From: Flavobacterium sp.
Lineage (GTDB): Bacteria; Bacteroidota; Bacteroidia; Flavobacteriales; Flavobacteriaceae
Assembly: GCA_029946065.1 (NCBI GenBank)
Contig: JAQSDU010000018.1
Span: 56,822 to 120,821, forward strand
Direction of reading: 5' to 3'
DNA length: 64,000 nucleotides
Part shown: positions 9,963 to 19,579 of the stretch, piece by piece
Numbering within the stretch: position 1 is the first letter of the stretch
How the letters are laid out: each line of letters starts with the position of its first letter
Made by a program: the position numbers and the translations under genes
The notes under the pieces: model-generated
What the model was told of the DNA's origin: nothing
The model's database searches: none
Seen by the model: the letters and a program-made list of their open reading frames with translations, nothing else

Positions 9963-10579
9963 CAGACAGCCATCTGTTTAAACCGATTGAGCTTCCAGCT
10001 AAAGTAAACGACTATTGATGACAAAGCAAAAAGCAGCAGCAGCAATACGCTTTTGGAAGGTTTATTGTTTGCAGGAACGAACGGAATGGCTTGCTGTTTT
10101 GATTTTTTCCTTTCCTGCTTTAAATTTTTTTGTTGTTTTCTCGTCGCTTTTATGGCTTGTTTTTCTTCTTTCTTTGACTCCTTTTTATATGCGGCAATGT
10201 TGTTGTCAAACCCAACAAATTTGATGTCTTTTGTATCGCGCGAATATCGATAATAGTTTTTCAGTAAGGGCTTTATGCTGTCAAGCGAATGCCTTTTCGC
10301 CAAAAGCGGTAAACTCAAAGTATCTTTATTTAACTTCCCGAAACGCTGGAAAACAAAAACTGACTTATCCTTTGAAAGAAATATAACCGAATCAAGTACC
10401 GGATAATAATCTTCCTGCGGATTTCCAAAATTTGACGCGCCAATATCAAACAGATTATTTTCAACAGCAATCCTAAAATTTTTCAAATTACCGCTATGGC
10501 TTTTAAACGAAATTAGCTTGGTTTGGGCAATTCCTGAATGGGCAAAAAACAGGACAAACAAAAGACATACTTTTCTCAT
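9962..10579 (-). CDS. Secreted/anchored protein of unknown function
   Basis: I do not recognise this 205-residue protein. It begins with a clear signal peptide (MRKVCLLFVLFFAHSGIAQ). A soluble region of ~100 residues is followed by a very basic stretch (KKESKKEEKQAIKATRKQQK and beyond). It ends with one membrane helix (VLLLLLFALSSIVVYFSW) and a short basic tail, which together suggest periplasmic exposure with a C-terminal anchor. It is the first gene of a two-gene unit with the DoxX-like protein. Confidence 0.6.
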   Translation of the reverse strand: MRKVCLLFVLFFAHSGIAQTKLISFKSHSGNLKNFRIAVENNLFDIGASNFGNPQEDYYPVLDSVIFLSKDKSVFVFQRFGKLNKDTLSLPLLAKRHSLDSIKPLLKNYYRYSRDTKDIKFVGFDNNIAAYKKESKKEEKQAIKATRKQQKNLKQERKKSKQQAIPFVPANNKPSKSVLLLLLFALSSIVVYFSWKLNRFKQMAV

Positions 10580-10763
10580 TGTGATGGATTTATGACCGAA
10601 AGATAAAAAACATTTTGGTATGCAAATCTTTTTTACATTCGCTTTAACAACAATTTGCTACATGTACTTTTTTGGCATGGTCAATTCATATAAACTTTTA
10701 GAAATCTTTTCGTATTTCGCTACGTTTATACATTCGTGCCCGTTTTTTTCCTTTGAAACTTTG

Positions 10764-10771
10764 TAACTTTG
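10764..10771 (+). promoter_or_regulatory. Candidate -7 box of the aminopeptidase P gene
   Basis: TAACTTTG matches TAnnTTTG and lies 21 bases before the ATG at 10793. No good -33 TTTG is seen at the right distance. Confidence 0.4.
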
Positions 10772-10792
10772 TCATTCAGCAATTCAAAAAAA

Positions 10793-12085
10793 ATGAAATA
10801 CCACCAAATTGACCGTAACTTATTCATAAAAAATCGCGCAAAATTCACCGCACAAATGAAGCCCAATAGCTTGGCGGTTTTCAATTCCAACGATATTTAT
10901 CCGGTTTCTGCCGACAGTACTTTGCCCTTTGCACAACACCGTGACATCTTTTATCTTTCGGGTGTTGACCAAGAAGAAAGTATTTTATTGCTTTTTCCCG
11001 ACGCACCATACGAGCACCAGCGTGAAATGCTTTTTCTGAAAGAAACCAGCGAACATATTGCGGTTTGGGAAGGCGAAAAACTCACCAAAGACCGTGCTTT
11101 TGAGGTTTCTGGCATCAAAACCGTTTATTGGCTTCAGGATTTTCATAAGATCCTAAACGAAATGATGACGTATTCTGAAACGATGTACATCAACACCAAT
11201 GAGCATTACCGTGCGGCTGTTGAAACGGAAACCCGTGAAGATCGTTTTGTAAAATGGTGGAAGGAAAAATATCCTGCACACACTGTCGCAAAAAGCAATC
11301 CGATACTTCAAAGAATTCGATCCATAAAAGAAAGCGAAGAAATCGATCTCATTCAGAATGCGTGTAATATTACCGAAAAAGGTTTTCGCCGACTTTTGGC
11401 TTTCGTAAAACCCAATGTAACCGAATACGAAATCGAAGCGGAACTGATCCACGAATTCATCCGCAACCGTTCCAAAGGATTTGCTTATACGCCAATCATT
11501 GCATCAGGTAATAATGCGAATGTTTTGCATTACATCGAAAATAACCAACAATGCAAAGCCGGTGATTTGATTTTGCTCGACGTGGCGGCAGAATATGCCA
11601 ATTACTCAAGTGATTTGTCGCGTACGATTCCCGTTTCCGGAAAGTATTCCGACAGGCAGAAAGCAGTTTACAACGCCGTTTTGCGCGTGAAAAATGAAGC
11701 TACAAAAATGCTAACGCCCGGCGCTTTATGGAAACAATATCATGTTGAAGTGGGCAAATTGATGACTTCTGAATTGCTCGGTTTAGGCTTGATCGACAAA
11801 GCCGATGTACAAAATGAAAATCCGGATTGGCCAGCATACAAAAAATATTTCATGCATGGGACATCCCACCACATGGGGCTTGACACACACGACTACGGCT
11901 TGTTGCACGAACCGATGAAAGCCAATATGGTCTTTACCGTTGAACCTGGTATTTACATTCCGGCAGAAGGTTTCGGGATTCGGCTTGAAGACAATGTTGT
12001 CGTTCAGGAACAAGGCGAACCGTTTAACTTGATGCGCAATATCCCAATTGAGATTGAGGAAATTGAAACTTTGATGCATGCATAA
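10793..12085 (+). CDS. pepP: Aminopeptidase P family protein (Xaa-Pro aminopeptidase)
   Basis: This 430-residue metallopeptidase removes N-terminal residues that precede proline. The N-terminal creatinase-like domain (residues ~1-170) is followed by a pita-bread catalytic domain. Metal ligands are visible in ILLDVAAEYANYSSDLSR (two Asp), GTSHHMGLDTHDYG (His), FTVEPGIYI (Glu) and FGIRLEDNVVV (Glu). An in-frame TTG exists at 10769, but ATG 10793 gives the normal start (MKYHQIDRNLF) and follows a TAnnTTTG box. Cytoplasmic. Confidence 0.94.
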   Translation: MKYHQIDRNLFIKNRAKFTAQMKPNSLAVFNSNDIYPVSADSTLPFAQHRDIFYLSGVDQEESILLLFPDAPYEHQREMLFLKETSEHIAVWEGEKLTKDRAFEVSGIKTVYWLQDFHKILNEMMTYSETMYINTNEHYRAAVETETREDRFVKWWKEKYPAHTVAKSNPILQRIRSIKESEEIDLIQNACNITEKGFRRLLAFVKPNVTEYEIEAELIHEFIRNRSKGFAYTPIIASGNNANVLHYIENNQQCKAGDLILLDVAAEYANYSSDLSRTIPVSGKYSDRQKAVYNAVLRVKNEATKMLTPGALWKQYHVEVGKLMTSELLGLGLIDKADVQNENPDWPAYKKYFMHGTSHHMGLDTHDYGLLHEPMKANMVFTVEPGIYIPAEGFGIRLEDNVVVQEQGEPFNLMRNIPIEIEEIETLMHA

Positions 12086-12145
12086 TTTGGCGTAAGGTTT
12101 AAAGTTAAAACATAACCTTAAACCTTAAACTTTAATCTTCTTACC

Positions 12146-12928
12146 TTGAATTTTCTCACCCACAAAAACACGCGCATCGCCTATTCCGATACCGGAAAAG
12201 GAACTGCTGTTGTGTTGCTTCACGGTTTTCTCGAAAACAGTACAATGTGGGAAAATTTTGTTCCGGAACTCTCAAAAAAAAATCGCGTTATCTGCATTGA
12301 TTTGCTCGGCCACGGGCAAACAGAACCTATGGGTTACGTGCAAACGATGGAAGACAATGCAGATGCCGTTCATGCTATTTTAAGTGAATTGCGCGTCAGA
12401 AAAGCAGTTTTAGCCGGACATTCCATGGGTGGTTATGTGGCCCTGGCTTTCGCCGAATTGTATCCGGAAGCAGTAAAAGGAATCGCTTTGATCAACTCCA
12501 CATCCATCGCCGACAGCGACGAACGCAAGACCAATCGCGATCGGGCGATTAAAGCGGTGAAACAGAATTATACGAATTTTGTACGGTTGTCAATCGCCAA
12601 TTTGTTCAGTGAAGACAACCGAGAACGACTCGCGAATGCCATCGAAAACGTCAAACTTGAAGCCTTGAAAACACCTTTGCAAGGCATCGTAGCTTCACTC
12701 GAAGGCATGAAAATCAGGAAAGACCGCGAAGTGTTGTTGCATTTTGCAACCTATCCAATTTTACTGGTTTTAGGCAAAAAAGATCCCGTTTTAAATTACG
12801 AAGAGAACCTCGAGCAGATTGAAAATACCGATGTGCAATTGGTTACTTTTTCTGATGGTCACATGTCGCCGATTGAAAACAGGCAGCAGCTTTTGAAAAA
12901 CCTCGAAGTGTTTTTGAAGAAAATTTAG
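12146..12928 (+). CDS. Alpha/beta hydrolase
   Basis: This 260-residue protein begins with a typical hydrolase strand (NTRIAYSDTGKGTAVVLLHGF). The oxyanion motif is LLHGFLENS, the nucleophile elbow is AGHSMGGY (Ser), the acid is in LVLGKKDPV and the His in SDGHMSP. The only start that keeps the first beta strand is TTG at 12146; an in-frame stop lies at 12119 and the next ATG would remove the HG motif. The substrate is unknown. The 60-base gap from pepP is filled by AAGGTTTAAA-type repeat words. Confidence 0.88.
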   Translation: MNFLTHKNTRIAYSDTGKGTAVVLLHGFLENSTMWENFVPELSKKNRVICIDLLGHGQTEPMGYVQTMEDNADAVHAILSELRVRKAVLAGHSMGGYVALAFAELYPEAVKGIALINSTSIADSDERKTNRDRAIKAVKQNYTNFVRLSIANLFSEDNRERLANAIENVKLEALKTPLQGIVASLEGMKIRKDREVLLHFATYPILLVLGKKDPVLNYEENLEQIENTDVQLVTFSDGHMSPIENRQQLLKNLEVFLKKI

Positions 12929-13596
12929 AGCATCCCATCCAGTAAATATCCTTTCTCAATCAATTCCTTTTTATCTTTTAGGTGATGGGCTTTGCCGTCT
13001 TTCATCAAAATTAATTTTGTGGCGATTTGGATGACGTTGTTATAATTATGATCAGTGATGATCATGCCTTTTTGTGTTGTATTTGCCACAATTAATGTGT
13101 TGACCTTTTCGGACATGACTGGTGAAAGACCGTTGTATGGTTCGTCCAGCAAAGCAAATTTCGAATCGCTAAAAAGTATCAGTTTTATTTCGAGATAGCG
13201 CTTTTCGCCTCCGGAAAGATGACTGACTTTCTTGTTTTTTATGGACGTAATCATTTCATCAGCATAAAAATCTGCTAATTTTTGCTTGTCAACCGAAAGC
13301 GAAATCGCTTTTTGAACCCAAAAATTATCGGGAATAAAATTATCTTGGTGCAAGTAACTTACTTCGCCAAACAAAGCAGCAGTCGTTTGTTTCACAACAC
13401 CATCAATTCTGATGAATTTATTGTCTGCTGCGACAATCCCAAATATGATTTTTAGCAACGTTGATTTTCCAGAACCGTTTCTTCCCAAAAGACCAAGAAT
13501 TTCCCCGGTTTGGCATTTCAAATAAATATCTGAAACGACTGTTTTCTCTCCAAAACGCTTTTGAATACTGTCGGCTTCTAAAATATGTGGCTTCAA
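12925..13596 (-). CDS. ABC transporter ATP-binding protein
   Basis: This 223-residue nucleotide-binding domain has Walker A (GLLGRNGSGKSTLL), the signature LSGGEKRYLE, Walker B (FALLDEPYNGL) and a switch His (IITDHNY). I choose TTG at 13596 as the start because the protein then begins KPHILEADSIQKRFG, the usual first strand; the open frame further upstream overlaps the small membrane gene. TTG overlaps the TGA of that gene (TTTGA), suggesting translational coupling. The stop overlaps the convergent hydrolase stop. The cargo is not known. Confidence 0.85.
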   Translation of the reverse strand: MKPHILEADSIQKRFGEKTVVSDIYLKCQTGEILGLLGRNGSGKSTLLKIIFGIVAADNKFIRIDGVVKQTTAALFGEVSYLHQDNFIPDNFWVQKAISLSVDKQKLADFYADEMITSIKNKKVSHLSGGEKRYLEIKLILFSDSKFALLDEPYNGLSPVMSEKVNTLIVANTTQKGMIITDHNYNNVIQIATKLILMKDGKAHHLKDKKELIEKGYLLDGML

Positions 13597-13838
13597 AATA
13601 AATGCTGTATTAGGACGATTAATACGCTTGCGGTAATGGCAAATGTCACGCTCATCAGATAAGCAAAAACCCACAATTGAAGCTTTGTGATACCGTTATT
13701 GAAGTAAAAAAAGTAGTGATTTTTGTTGCGAACTTCAATGATTGCAAGACTCGAAGCGAAACCTAAAGTCAGGAATAAAACAAATACAAGTGAAAAACTA
13801 CCGAATAAAAATCCGCACAAACTGACGGCAAGATTCAC
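13593..13838 (-). CDS. Small membrane protein, probable partner of the ABC ATPase
   Basis: From GTG at 13838 this is an 81-residue protein with two or three hydrophobic segments (GFLFGSFSLVFVLFLTLGF; LWVFAYLMSVTFAITASVLI). The open frame continues upstream without ATG to a stop at 13899-13901. That upstream part reads like coding sequence (RKTANIFAFFKTTLPV), so the real start may be an ATC at 13886 or the start codon may have been lost. Its stop overlaps the ABC ATPase start. I infer a membrane partner from this coupling; no family is recognised. Confidence 0.6.
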   Translation of the reverse strand: MNLAVSLCGFLFGSFSLVFVLFLTLGFASSLAIIEVRNKNHYFFYFNNGITKLQLWVFAYLMSVTFAITASVLIVLIQHLF

Positions 13839-13987
13839 CGGTAGTGTGGTTTTGAAGAAGGCGAATATGTTGGCGGTTTTCCTGATGTTTGATTTGTTTT
13901 AATATTTTTTTCAAAAAACATAAGCTTTGTATTAAAAAACTTCTTCCTAAATATCCTTACTTTTCTTTTGTACCTTTTGTATTACAA

Positions 13988-16744
13988 TCATACTTTTTCC
14001 GTAAACGGCACCTCAGCATCCAAAATCTCTTTAAGCAACAAAACAATCTGTTCCAGATATTCCGAAAGGACATGCTTATCTATAATGGTTTTTTTCTCTT
14101 TTTCTTCCTTATAATTAAACGGTAAAAATCCCGATTTCATATTTTTAAACGAAATAATTCCCGCTTCTACAGATTGTTCTTTGGCATGCTCTTCATAAAT
14201 AAAAGCATATGCCAACACCTGGATAATTTTATCGTTTTTGATGTCGGATGTAAGGCCACTCCAGGATTTCAGGCTGACATTCGCTGCATCCACGCGTCCG
14301 GATTTGTAATCGATAATGCGAATTATGCCGTTGCGCTCTTCGATTCTGTCAACAGAACCACCGATTTTAACCGGAAATGGCAGATTTGGATGCTCTAAAA
14401 TTTGTTCAAAACGCTGTTCCAAAGCAAGTATTTTTACCGAATCTCCGTTTTTTATGTTTTCTAATTCGACTTTTAAAAAATTAGAAACATTGCGTTTGGC
14501 GACTTCAAATGCCAATAAATTACGGCCTTTTTTGATTTCACCTTCTTTATAAAAAACCCTAAATTGTTCTAAAACCGCAGCGTCCATCGATTTAAAACAA
14601 CTTTCGATAGCGGCTTCTGATAAAAATTTCCCGATAAACGACTCCAACAAAACCCGAAGCGATTCGTGAATGATTGTTCCCAAAGTATTGAGTGCGATGT
14701 TTTCTTCAACTTCTTCGACATCGCTGATGCGCAAAATCTTCTGGAAATAAAAATCAATTGGATTGCGGATATAACTTGTTAATGCTGATGGTGAAAACCC
14801 TTTTTCGGCAATTTCACGCAGTCGCATCATGACGGTTTCTGACTTAGGGATTACCATCGGTCGGTAGGCAGTTTCCGGTAGATTTGGATTATAAATTTCG
14901 TGTGTGATGGTATGATTTTGCTGTTTTTCTACTTCGAGTTGTGTAATGAAACGGCTTTTTTCTCCCGCATCAAGTCCTTCGCTTTCGGTATTATACAGCA
15001 GATAAATGTTCTTGGCGCGTTGCAATAAATGATAAAAATGATAAGTATAAATGGCATCTTTCTCCTTGAAAGTCGGCAATCCCAATTCGCGTTTCACATC
15101 ATACGGAATAAACGAATTCATTGATTTTCCGGCAGGAAATTTGCCTTCATTCATCGACGTTACTATGACGGTTTCAAAATCCAGCACACGACTTTCGAGC
15201 ACACCCATAATTTGTAATCCAGTTAACGGTTCTCCTTCAAAAGACACCTCCGCAAGGTCGATGACTTGTTTGTAAATCGCATAAAGTGTTTCGATTTTGT
15301 CGATGTGATCGTGCTGCGAATAGTAATTGATCAGTTTGTTGATAGTTTTGAATATTGAAAAAACGAAGGCTTTGGTGATTTTTTCTTCTTCAGAATCATT
15401 GCCCAAATTGCTTTTGATGGTGAGCAGCAAGTTTGATATAGTAGACAATACTTCCATTGAGCCATTTTCCCATTTTTGGAATAAAGCGGTAAACATGCTG
15501 TTTGGATTTGGATGCAATTCCAACAATTTTTTATGCGTAAGAAAAGTATAATTGTTGCGATTGATGGTGTACACTAAACTTGTAGCGCCTGCATAAGGTT
15601 CAACCAACGGATGTGTTAAAACATCGAGCACATCTTTATAATAAAAAACATAACTGCTTCTGGACGATGCGTTGGTGTGTGCTTTAAAGAGCTTGGTAAT
15701 AAGAATTTGTGCCGGATTGTTTCGCGCCGGATAACCCATTGTAATGTTCAGACTACCGATGGTTTCGGGCAATGCATATAAAAGTGGCACCAACAGGTTC
15801 TCTTCACCTAAAACCACGGCTACTTTATCCAGATTTTGTGCCGGATTTTCATTGATGATTTTTTCGAGGATACTGCCAGCGATCTTGGCCTGCCCGACAC
15901 TTTTTGGTGTGCCGATAACGCTTATGTTTTTCGCCTCAGCAAAATCGTTGACAATCCATTCGAACGGGTTGCTTTTATAATGCTTCCATTGGTCTTTAAA
16001 ACGCCTTATGAAAAGGCAAGCGTCGTGGAAGGGATCATTGAGGAAGCTTTGGTCGGCATCCCATAAAATTTGTGCGTGACCAGTTGCCATTAGGTGCTGA
16101 ACTATTCTTTCTTCGGAAGCGTTTAACGCGTTAAATCCGGCGAATAAAAATTGCTTCCCGCTAATGGATTCTGAAAAATGATTGAGGTTGTTAACGGCTT
16201 CTCGGTATATAAGACCTTGATAACCAACGCCTTTTTGTAGCAAATGATTGTAAAACGACTCGTAGTAAAGCGGTAGTAATTTCCAAAAGTCGATATAGTT
16301 TTCGAGCAGTTTTGTTTTATTTTCGACTTCGATGCCCCATTTTTTGATGTCTTCGATATCTTTTAGATAGGATAGTACATGTGATGGTTCCAGCAAATAG
16401 CGATCAATTTCATTAAAATCTTGCAATAAGGTTTTGGCCCAATTGGCGAAAAGTTCAAAAGTTTGCTGCTGTGTTTTTTCGGTGACCAATAAATATACCT
16501 CGTAAAACTCGAATAGTAATTCAATCGGATCTACGTTTCGTATGCCGGAAATTTCCTGGATAAAATCTTCAATACTGATGATTTGCGGTGCAAGGACATT
16601 ATGGGTAACTTGTTTTTTTAGCGCTTCAATCAGGAAAATTCGGGCGCGTTTGTTGGGCAATACTACTATTGTGTCGGATAATGTTTCTGAATAATTTTCA
16701 ATTAAAACCCTTGCCGTTTTGTCTAAAAAAGAAACATTTGTCAT
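13988..16744 (-). CDS. AddB-like PD-(D/E)XK nuclease subunit
   Basis: This 918-residue protein has a superfamily I helicase-like body and a C-terminal RecB-type nuclease domain (GGSVDRIEERNG ... IRIIDYKSGR; Asp and Asp-Tyr-Lys catalytic residues). At the N-terminus the Walker A position reads VVLPNKRARIF, so ATP binding there is unlikely. I do not see the four-cysteine iron-sulfur cluster of Bacillus AddB. It most likely works with the AddA-like protein at 19.6-22.8 kb in end resection for recombinational repair. The two genes are separated by an OmpA-like gene and kbl. Confidence 0.85.
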   Translation of the reverse strand: MTNVSFLDKTARVLIENYSETLSDTIVVLPNKRARIFLIEALKKQVTHNVLAPQIISIEDFIQEISGIRNVDPIELLFEFYEVYLLVTEKTQQQTFELFANWAKTLLQDFNEIDRYLLEPSHVLSYLKDIEDIKKWGIEVENKTKLLENYIDFWKLLPLYYESFYNHLLQKGVGYQGLIYREAVNNLNHFSESISGKQFLFAGFNALNASEERIVQHLMATGHAQILWDADQSFLNDPFHDACLFIRRFKDQWKHYKSNPFEWIVNDFAEAKNISVIGTPKSVGQAKIAGSILEKIINENPAQNLDKVAVVLGEENLLVPLLYALPETIGSLNITMGYPARNNPAQILITKLFKAHTNASSRSSYVFYYKDVLDVLTHPLVEPYAGATSLVYTINRNNYTFLTHKKLLELHPNPNSMFTALFQKWENGSMEVLSTISNLLLTIKSNLGNDSEEEKITKAFVFSIFKTINKLINYYSQHDHIDKIETLYAIYKQVIDLAEVSFEGEPLTGLQIMGVLESRVLDFETVIVTSMNEGKFPAGKSMNSFIPYDVKRELGLPTFKEKDAIYTYHFYHLLQRAKNIYLLYNTESEGLDAGEKSRFITQLEVEKQQNHTITHEIYNPNLPETAYRPMVIPKSETVMMRLREIAEKGFSPSALTSYIRNPIDFYFQKILRISDVEEVEENIALNTLGTIIHESLRVLLESFIGKFLSEAAIESCFKSMDAAVLEQFRVFYKEGEIKKGRNLLAFEVAKRNVSNFLKVELENIKNGDSVKILALEQRFEQILEHPNLPFPVKIGGSVDRIEERNGIIRIIDYKSGRVDAANVSLKSWSGLTSDIKNDKIIQVLAYAFIYEEHAKEQSVEAGIISFKNMKSGFLPFNYKEEKEKKTIIDKHVLSEYLEQIVLLLKEILDAEVPFTEKV

Positions 16745-16760
16745 GTTATAAAAATAAAAA

Positions 16761-16786
16761 AAACGCCCCGATAAATCGAGGCGTTT
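16761..16786 (-). terminator. Terminator of the OmpA/TSP3 gene
   Basis: The stem AAACGCC / GGCGTTT has an inner CGAT/ATCG pairing. On the minus strand it is followed by a run of eight T. It lies just downstream of the OmpA-family stop codon. Confidence 0.75.
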
Positions 16787-16807
16787 CTATAATTATTTTG
16801 GTGGAAA

Positions 16808-18208
16808 TTATTTAATCAATTTCACTTCAACTCTACGGTTGTTAGCTTTACCAGCTTTCGTTTTGTTGCTGTCGATTGGTTTAGTTTCTCCGAAACCTGC
16901 AGAAGACAATCTTGAAGCGGCAATACCTTTTTCAATTAGGTAGTTTTTCACTGCTGCTGCTCTGTCTTCAGATAATTTTTGGTTCATTGCATCTTTACCA
17001 TCGCTATCTGTATGTCCTTCGATGCTGAATTTTGAAGACGGATATTCTGTCAAAATAGCAGCAATAGATTGCAACACAGGGAAAGTTTGCTCTTGGAATG
17101 AAGATTTACCGCTGTTGAACAAAATTGTTTTAGCATAAGCGTTCAATTTGTTGATTTGCTCTTCAGAAATTTCAGGACAACCGTTGTTAGCAACAGTACC
17201 TTTTACAGTAGGACATTTATCGTCTTTGTCTAAAACTGAATCACCGTCAGTGTCTGGCCAAGGGCAACCTGCATTTTCTTTAGGACCTGCAGTCGTAACA
17301 CATTTGTCATTTTTGTCTTGTGTTCCGTCACCGTCTGTATCAGGGCAGCCTTGGAAAGCTTTTAAACCAGCAACATCCGGACAAGCATCAGCTGCATCAG
17401 TAATACCATCTTTGTCTGTATCAGGACAGCCTTGAAATTCAGCTAAACCTACAACGTCAACACAAGAATCATCTTTGTCAAGAACGCCGTCGCCGTCTGT
17501 ATCAGGGCAACCTTTCAATTCTTTTGGACCTGCTGCTTCTGGACAAGCATCGTCTTTGTCATATATTCCATCACCGTCTGTATCTTTACCGCCAAATTTG
17601 AAAGTAAGACCTGCAAAATGCTGGAAGTGAGAAGGGAAATTAGCCCTAGTATCGTCAGCAAAAGCTTTTTTGTAAGTAGTCTGTAATGAAAAACCTACGG
17701 TTTCTGTAAACCAAAAAGTAAGTCCACCACCAGCATTAAAAGTTCCTTGATCATAGTCGCCAATCCAAGTGTAACCACCTCCAATGTGTAAGGATGGATC
17801 GATTACTTTTGAACCGATAAGGTTCATGAAGCTATATTTAACAACTCCATCTACTCCATAATAAGCAAGGTCACCAGGATTAGTGGTAACGAAATCTTTA
17901 GGATTCGCCTCAGAACGGCTTACAAATTTAGTAATCTTGTTTACAGATCCTGTAACACCAAAAGTAAAACCACCACCCATATAGCGGCTAACATTTACGA
18001 AAGACAATGATGGAAGAATGTTCCAGTTGTCTTTTACTTTGAACATTTGGTCAAAATGAGCTGGAAAATTGTCATCTCCTGCGCTTGTTCTGGTATCGAC
18101 GGCATTAACACCAAAGCTCAACGCCCATGGATTGTCGCTGTCTTGTGCTTGCGAAGCCAGTCCAACAAACAAGCAAACAGCAATAAATAATTTGTTAAGA
18201 TTTTTCAT
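16808..18208 (-). CDS. OmpA family outer-membrane protein with thrombospondin type 3 repeats
   Basis: This 466-residue protein starts [16 protein letters not shown] with a signal peptide ending at ASQAQ. An in-frame ATG at 18274 lies upstream of the promoter and is rejected. Residues ~25-215 form an outer-membrane beta-barrel-like region. Then come five calcium-binding TSP3 repeats (DTDGDGxxDKDDxCP). The C-terminal OmpA domain ([11 protein letters not shown] ... NRRVEVKL) binds peptidoglycan. It is likely an abundant porin-like structural protein. It has a full Bacteroidota promoter and its own terminator, so it is probably monocistronic. Confidence 0.93.
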   Translation of the reverse strand: MKNLNKLFIAVCLFVGLASQAQDSDNPWALSFGVNAVDTRTSAGDDNFPAHFDQMFKVKDNWNILPSLSFVNVSRYMGGGFTFGVTGSVNKITKFVSRSEANPKDFVTTNPGDLAYYGVDGVVKYSFMNLIGSKVIDPSLHIGGGYTWIGDYDQGTFNAGGGLTFWFTETVGFSLQTTYKKAFADDTRANFPSHFQHFAGLTFKFGGKDTDGDGIYDKDDACPEAAGPKELKGCPDTDGDGVLDKDDSCVDVVGLAEFQGCPDTDKDGITDAADACPDVAGLKAFQGCPDTDGDGTQDKNDKCVTTAGPKENAGCPWPDTDGDSVLDKDDKCPTVKGTVANNGCPEISEEQINKLNAYAKTILFNSGKSSFQEQTFPVLQSIAAILTEYPSSKFSIEGHTDSDGKDAMNQKLSEDRAAAVKNYLIEKGIAASRLSSAGFGETKPIDSNKTKAGKANNRRVEVKLIK

Positions 18209-18244
18209 ACTTGATTTAATTTGATTACAATATGTTATTGTCTG

Positions 18245-18275
18245 CAAAAGTATGACGGATTTAACGAAATACAAA
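18245..18275 (-). promoter_or_regulatory. Promoter of the OmpA/TSP3 gene
   Basis: On the minus strand TTTG (18275-18272) and TACTTTTG (18252-18245) are separated by exactly 19 bases. This is the best match to the Bacteroidota -33/-7 promoter in the window. The -7 box lies 36 bases before the ATG at 18208. Confidence 0.8.
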
Positions 18276-18312
18276 GAATTAGTTAAAATTTTTAATTTTT
18301 TTTAACCTTAAA

Positions 18313-19515
18313 TCAAGGATTTTTTATAACATTTAGCATGTTTCCAACTTCGACAAAAGCCGCTATTGCCTTATCTAAGTGTGCTTTAGAATGTGCCGCA
18401 GAGAGTTGAACACGTATCCTTGCTTTTTCTTTTGGGACCACGGGGAAAAAGAATCCAATTACATAAATTCCCTTTTTTAAAAGCTCATTGGCCATGGTTT
18501 GCGACAATTTTGCATCGTATAACATGACCGGAACTATGGCAGAATCACCTTCAACAATGTCAAAACCCGCTTTTTTCATGCCTTCTTTGAAGTAATTCGT
18601 ATTCCATTCCAATTTATCGCGCAAAGAAGTGTCTTTTTGTAAGAGTTCAAAAACCTTAATCGACGCACCCACAATTGCCGGTGCCAACGAATTGGAAAAC
18701 AAATAGGGTCTGGAACGTTGGCGCAGCAATTCAATTATTTCTTTCTTTCCTGTTGTATATCCGCCCATCGCACCACCTAGCGCTTTTCCGAGTGTTCCAG
18801 TTATGATATCAACGCGTCCCATTACACCTTTTGCTTCAAGCGTGCCTTTTCCGGTCGCACCTATGAATCCTGCAGCATGGCATTCGTCCACCATGACCAT
18901 CGCATCGTATTTATCGGCGAGATCACAAATTTTATCCAAAGGCGCTACAACACCGTCCATAGAAAAAACGCCGTCGGTAACGATAATTTTAAACCGCGCA
19001 CCGGCTTCGTTGGCCTTAATGAGCTGCTGCTCGAGGTCTTTCATATTGCTGTTTTCGTAGCGATAACGTGCGGCTTTGCACAAACGAACACCATCGATAA
19101 TCGAAGCATGGTTAAGACTGTCGGATATAATTGCATCGTTTTCGTTGAATAACGGTTCGAAAACCCCACCGTTGGCATCAAAAGCTGCAGCATATAATAT
19201 GGTGTCTTCTGTGCCGTAAAATTCGGCGATTTTTTGCTCTAGTGTTTTGTGAATGTCTTGAGTGCCGCAGATAAAACGCACTGACGACATTCCGAAGCCA
19301 TGCGTATCCAAAGCATCTTTCGCCGCTTGCACCACTTCCGGATGTGAGGACAATCCGAGATAATTGTTTGCACAAAAGTTCAAAACAGTTTCACCTGTCG
19401 AAATGGTGATTTCTGCTCCCTGTGGTGAAGTGATGATACGCTCTTTTTTGAAAATGCCGTTGTCTTCGATAGCCTGCAGCTCACTTTGCAGGTGTTGTTT
19501 GATTTTTCCGTACAT
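18313..19515 (-). CDS. kbl: Glycine C-acetyltransferase (2-amino-3-ketobutyrate CoA ligase)
   Basis: This 400-residue, PLP-dependent alpha-oxoamine synthase cleaves 2-amino-3-ketobutyrate with CoA to glycine and acetyl-CoA in threonine breakdown. Visible motifs are [12 protein letters not shown], the Asp/His residues [11 protein letters not shown], and the PLP lysine in [14 protein letters not shown]. The usual partner, threonine 3-dehydrogenase, is not in the window. Other family members (KAS, BioF) differ mainly in the substrate region; the close fit to Kbl length and motifs supports this call. Confidence 0.92.
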   Translation of the reverse strand: MYGKIKQHLQSELQAIEDNGIFKKERIITSPQGAEITISTGETVLNFCANNYLGLSSHPEVVQAAKDALDTHGFGMSSVRFICGTQDIHKTLEQKIAEFYGTEDTILYAAAFDANGGVFEPLFNENDAIISDSLNHASIIDGVRLCKAARYRYENSNMKDLEQQLIKANEAGARFKIIVTDGVFSMDGVVAPLDKICDLADKYDAMVMVDECHAAGFIGATGKGTLEAKGVMGRVDIITGTLGKALGGAMGGYTTGKKEIIELLRQRSRPYLFSNSLAPAIVGASIKVFELLQKDTSLRDKLEWNTNYFKEGMKKAGFDIVEGDSAIVPVMLYDAKLSQTMANELLKKGIYVIGFFFPVVPKEKARIRVQLSAAHSKAHLDKAIAAFVEVGNMLNVIKNP

Positions 19516-19579
19516 ATTTTGGGTGTTAGGTTTTTGGTGTTAGGTTCTTGGTATTGGTCTTTCGACTTTCGACTTTCGA

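Noticed and set aside
17200..17590. Periodic repeat in DNA
   Set aside because: It is explained by the TSP3 protein repeats of the OmpA-like gene.
16808..18274. Longer start of the OmpA-like gene at 18274
   Set aside because: The extra 22 codons cover the canonical promoter, and the signal peptide begins at 18208.
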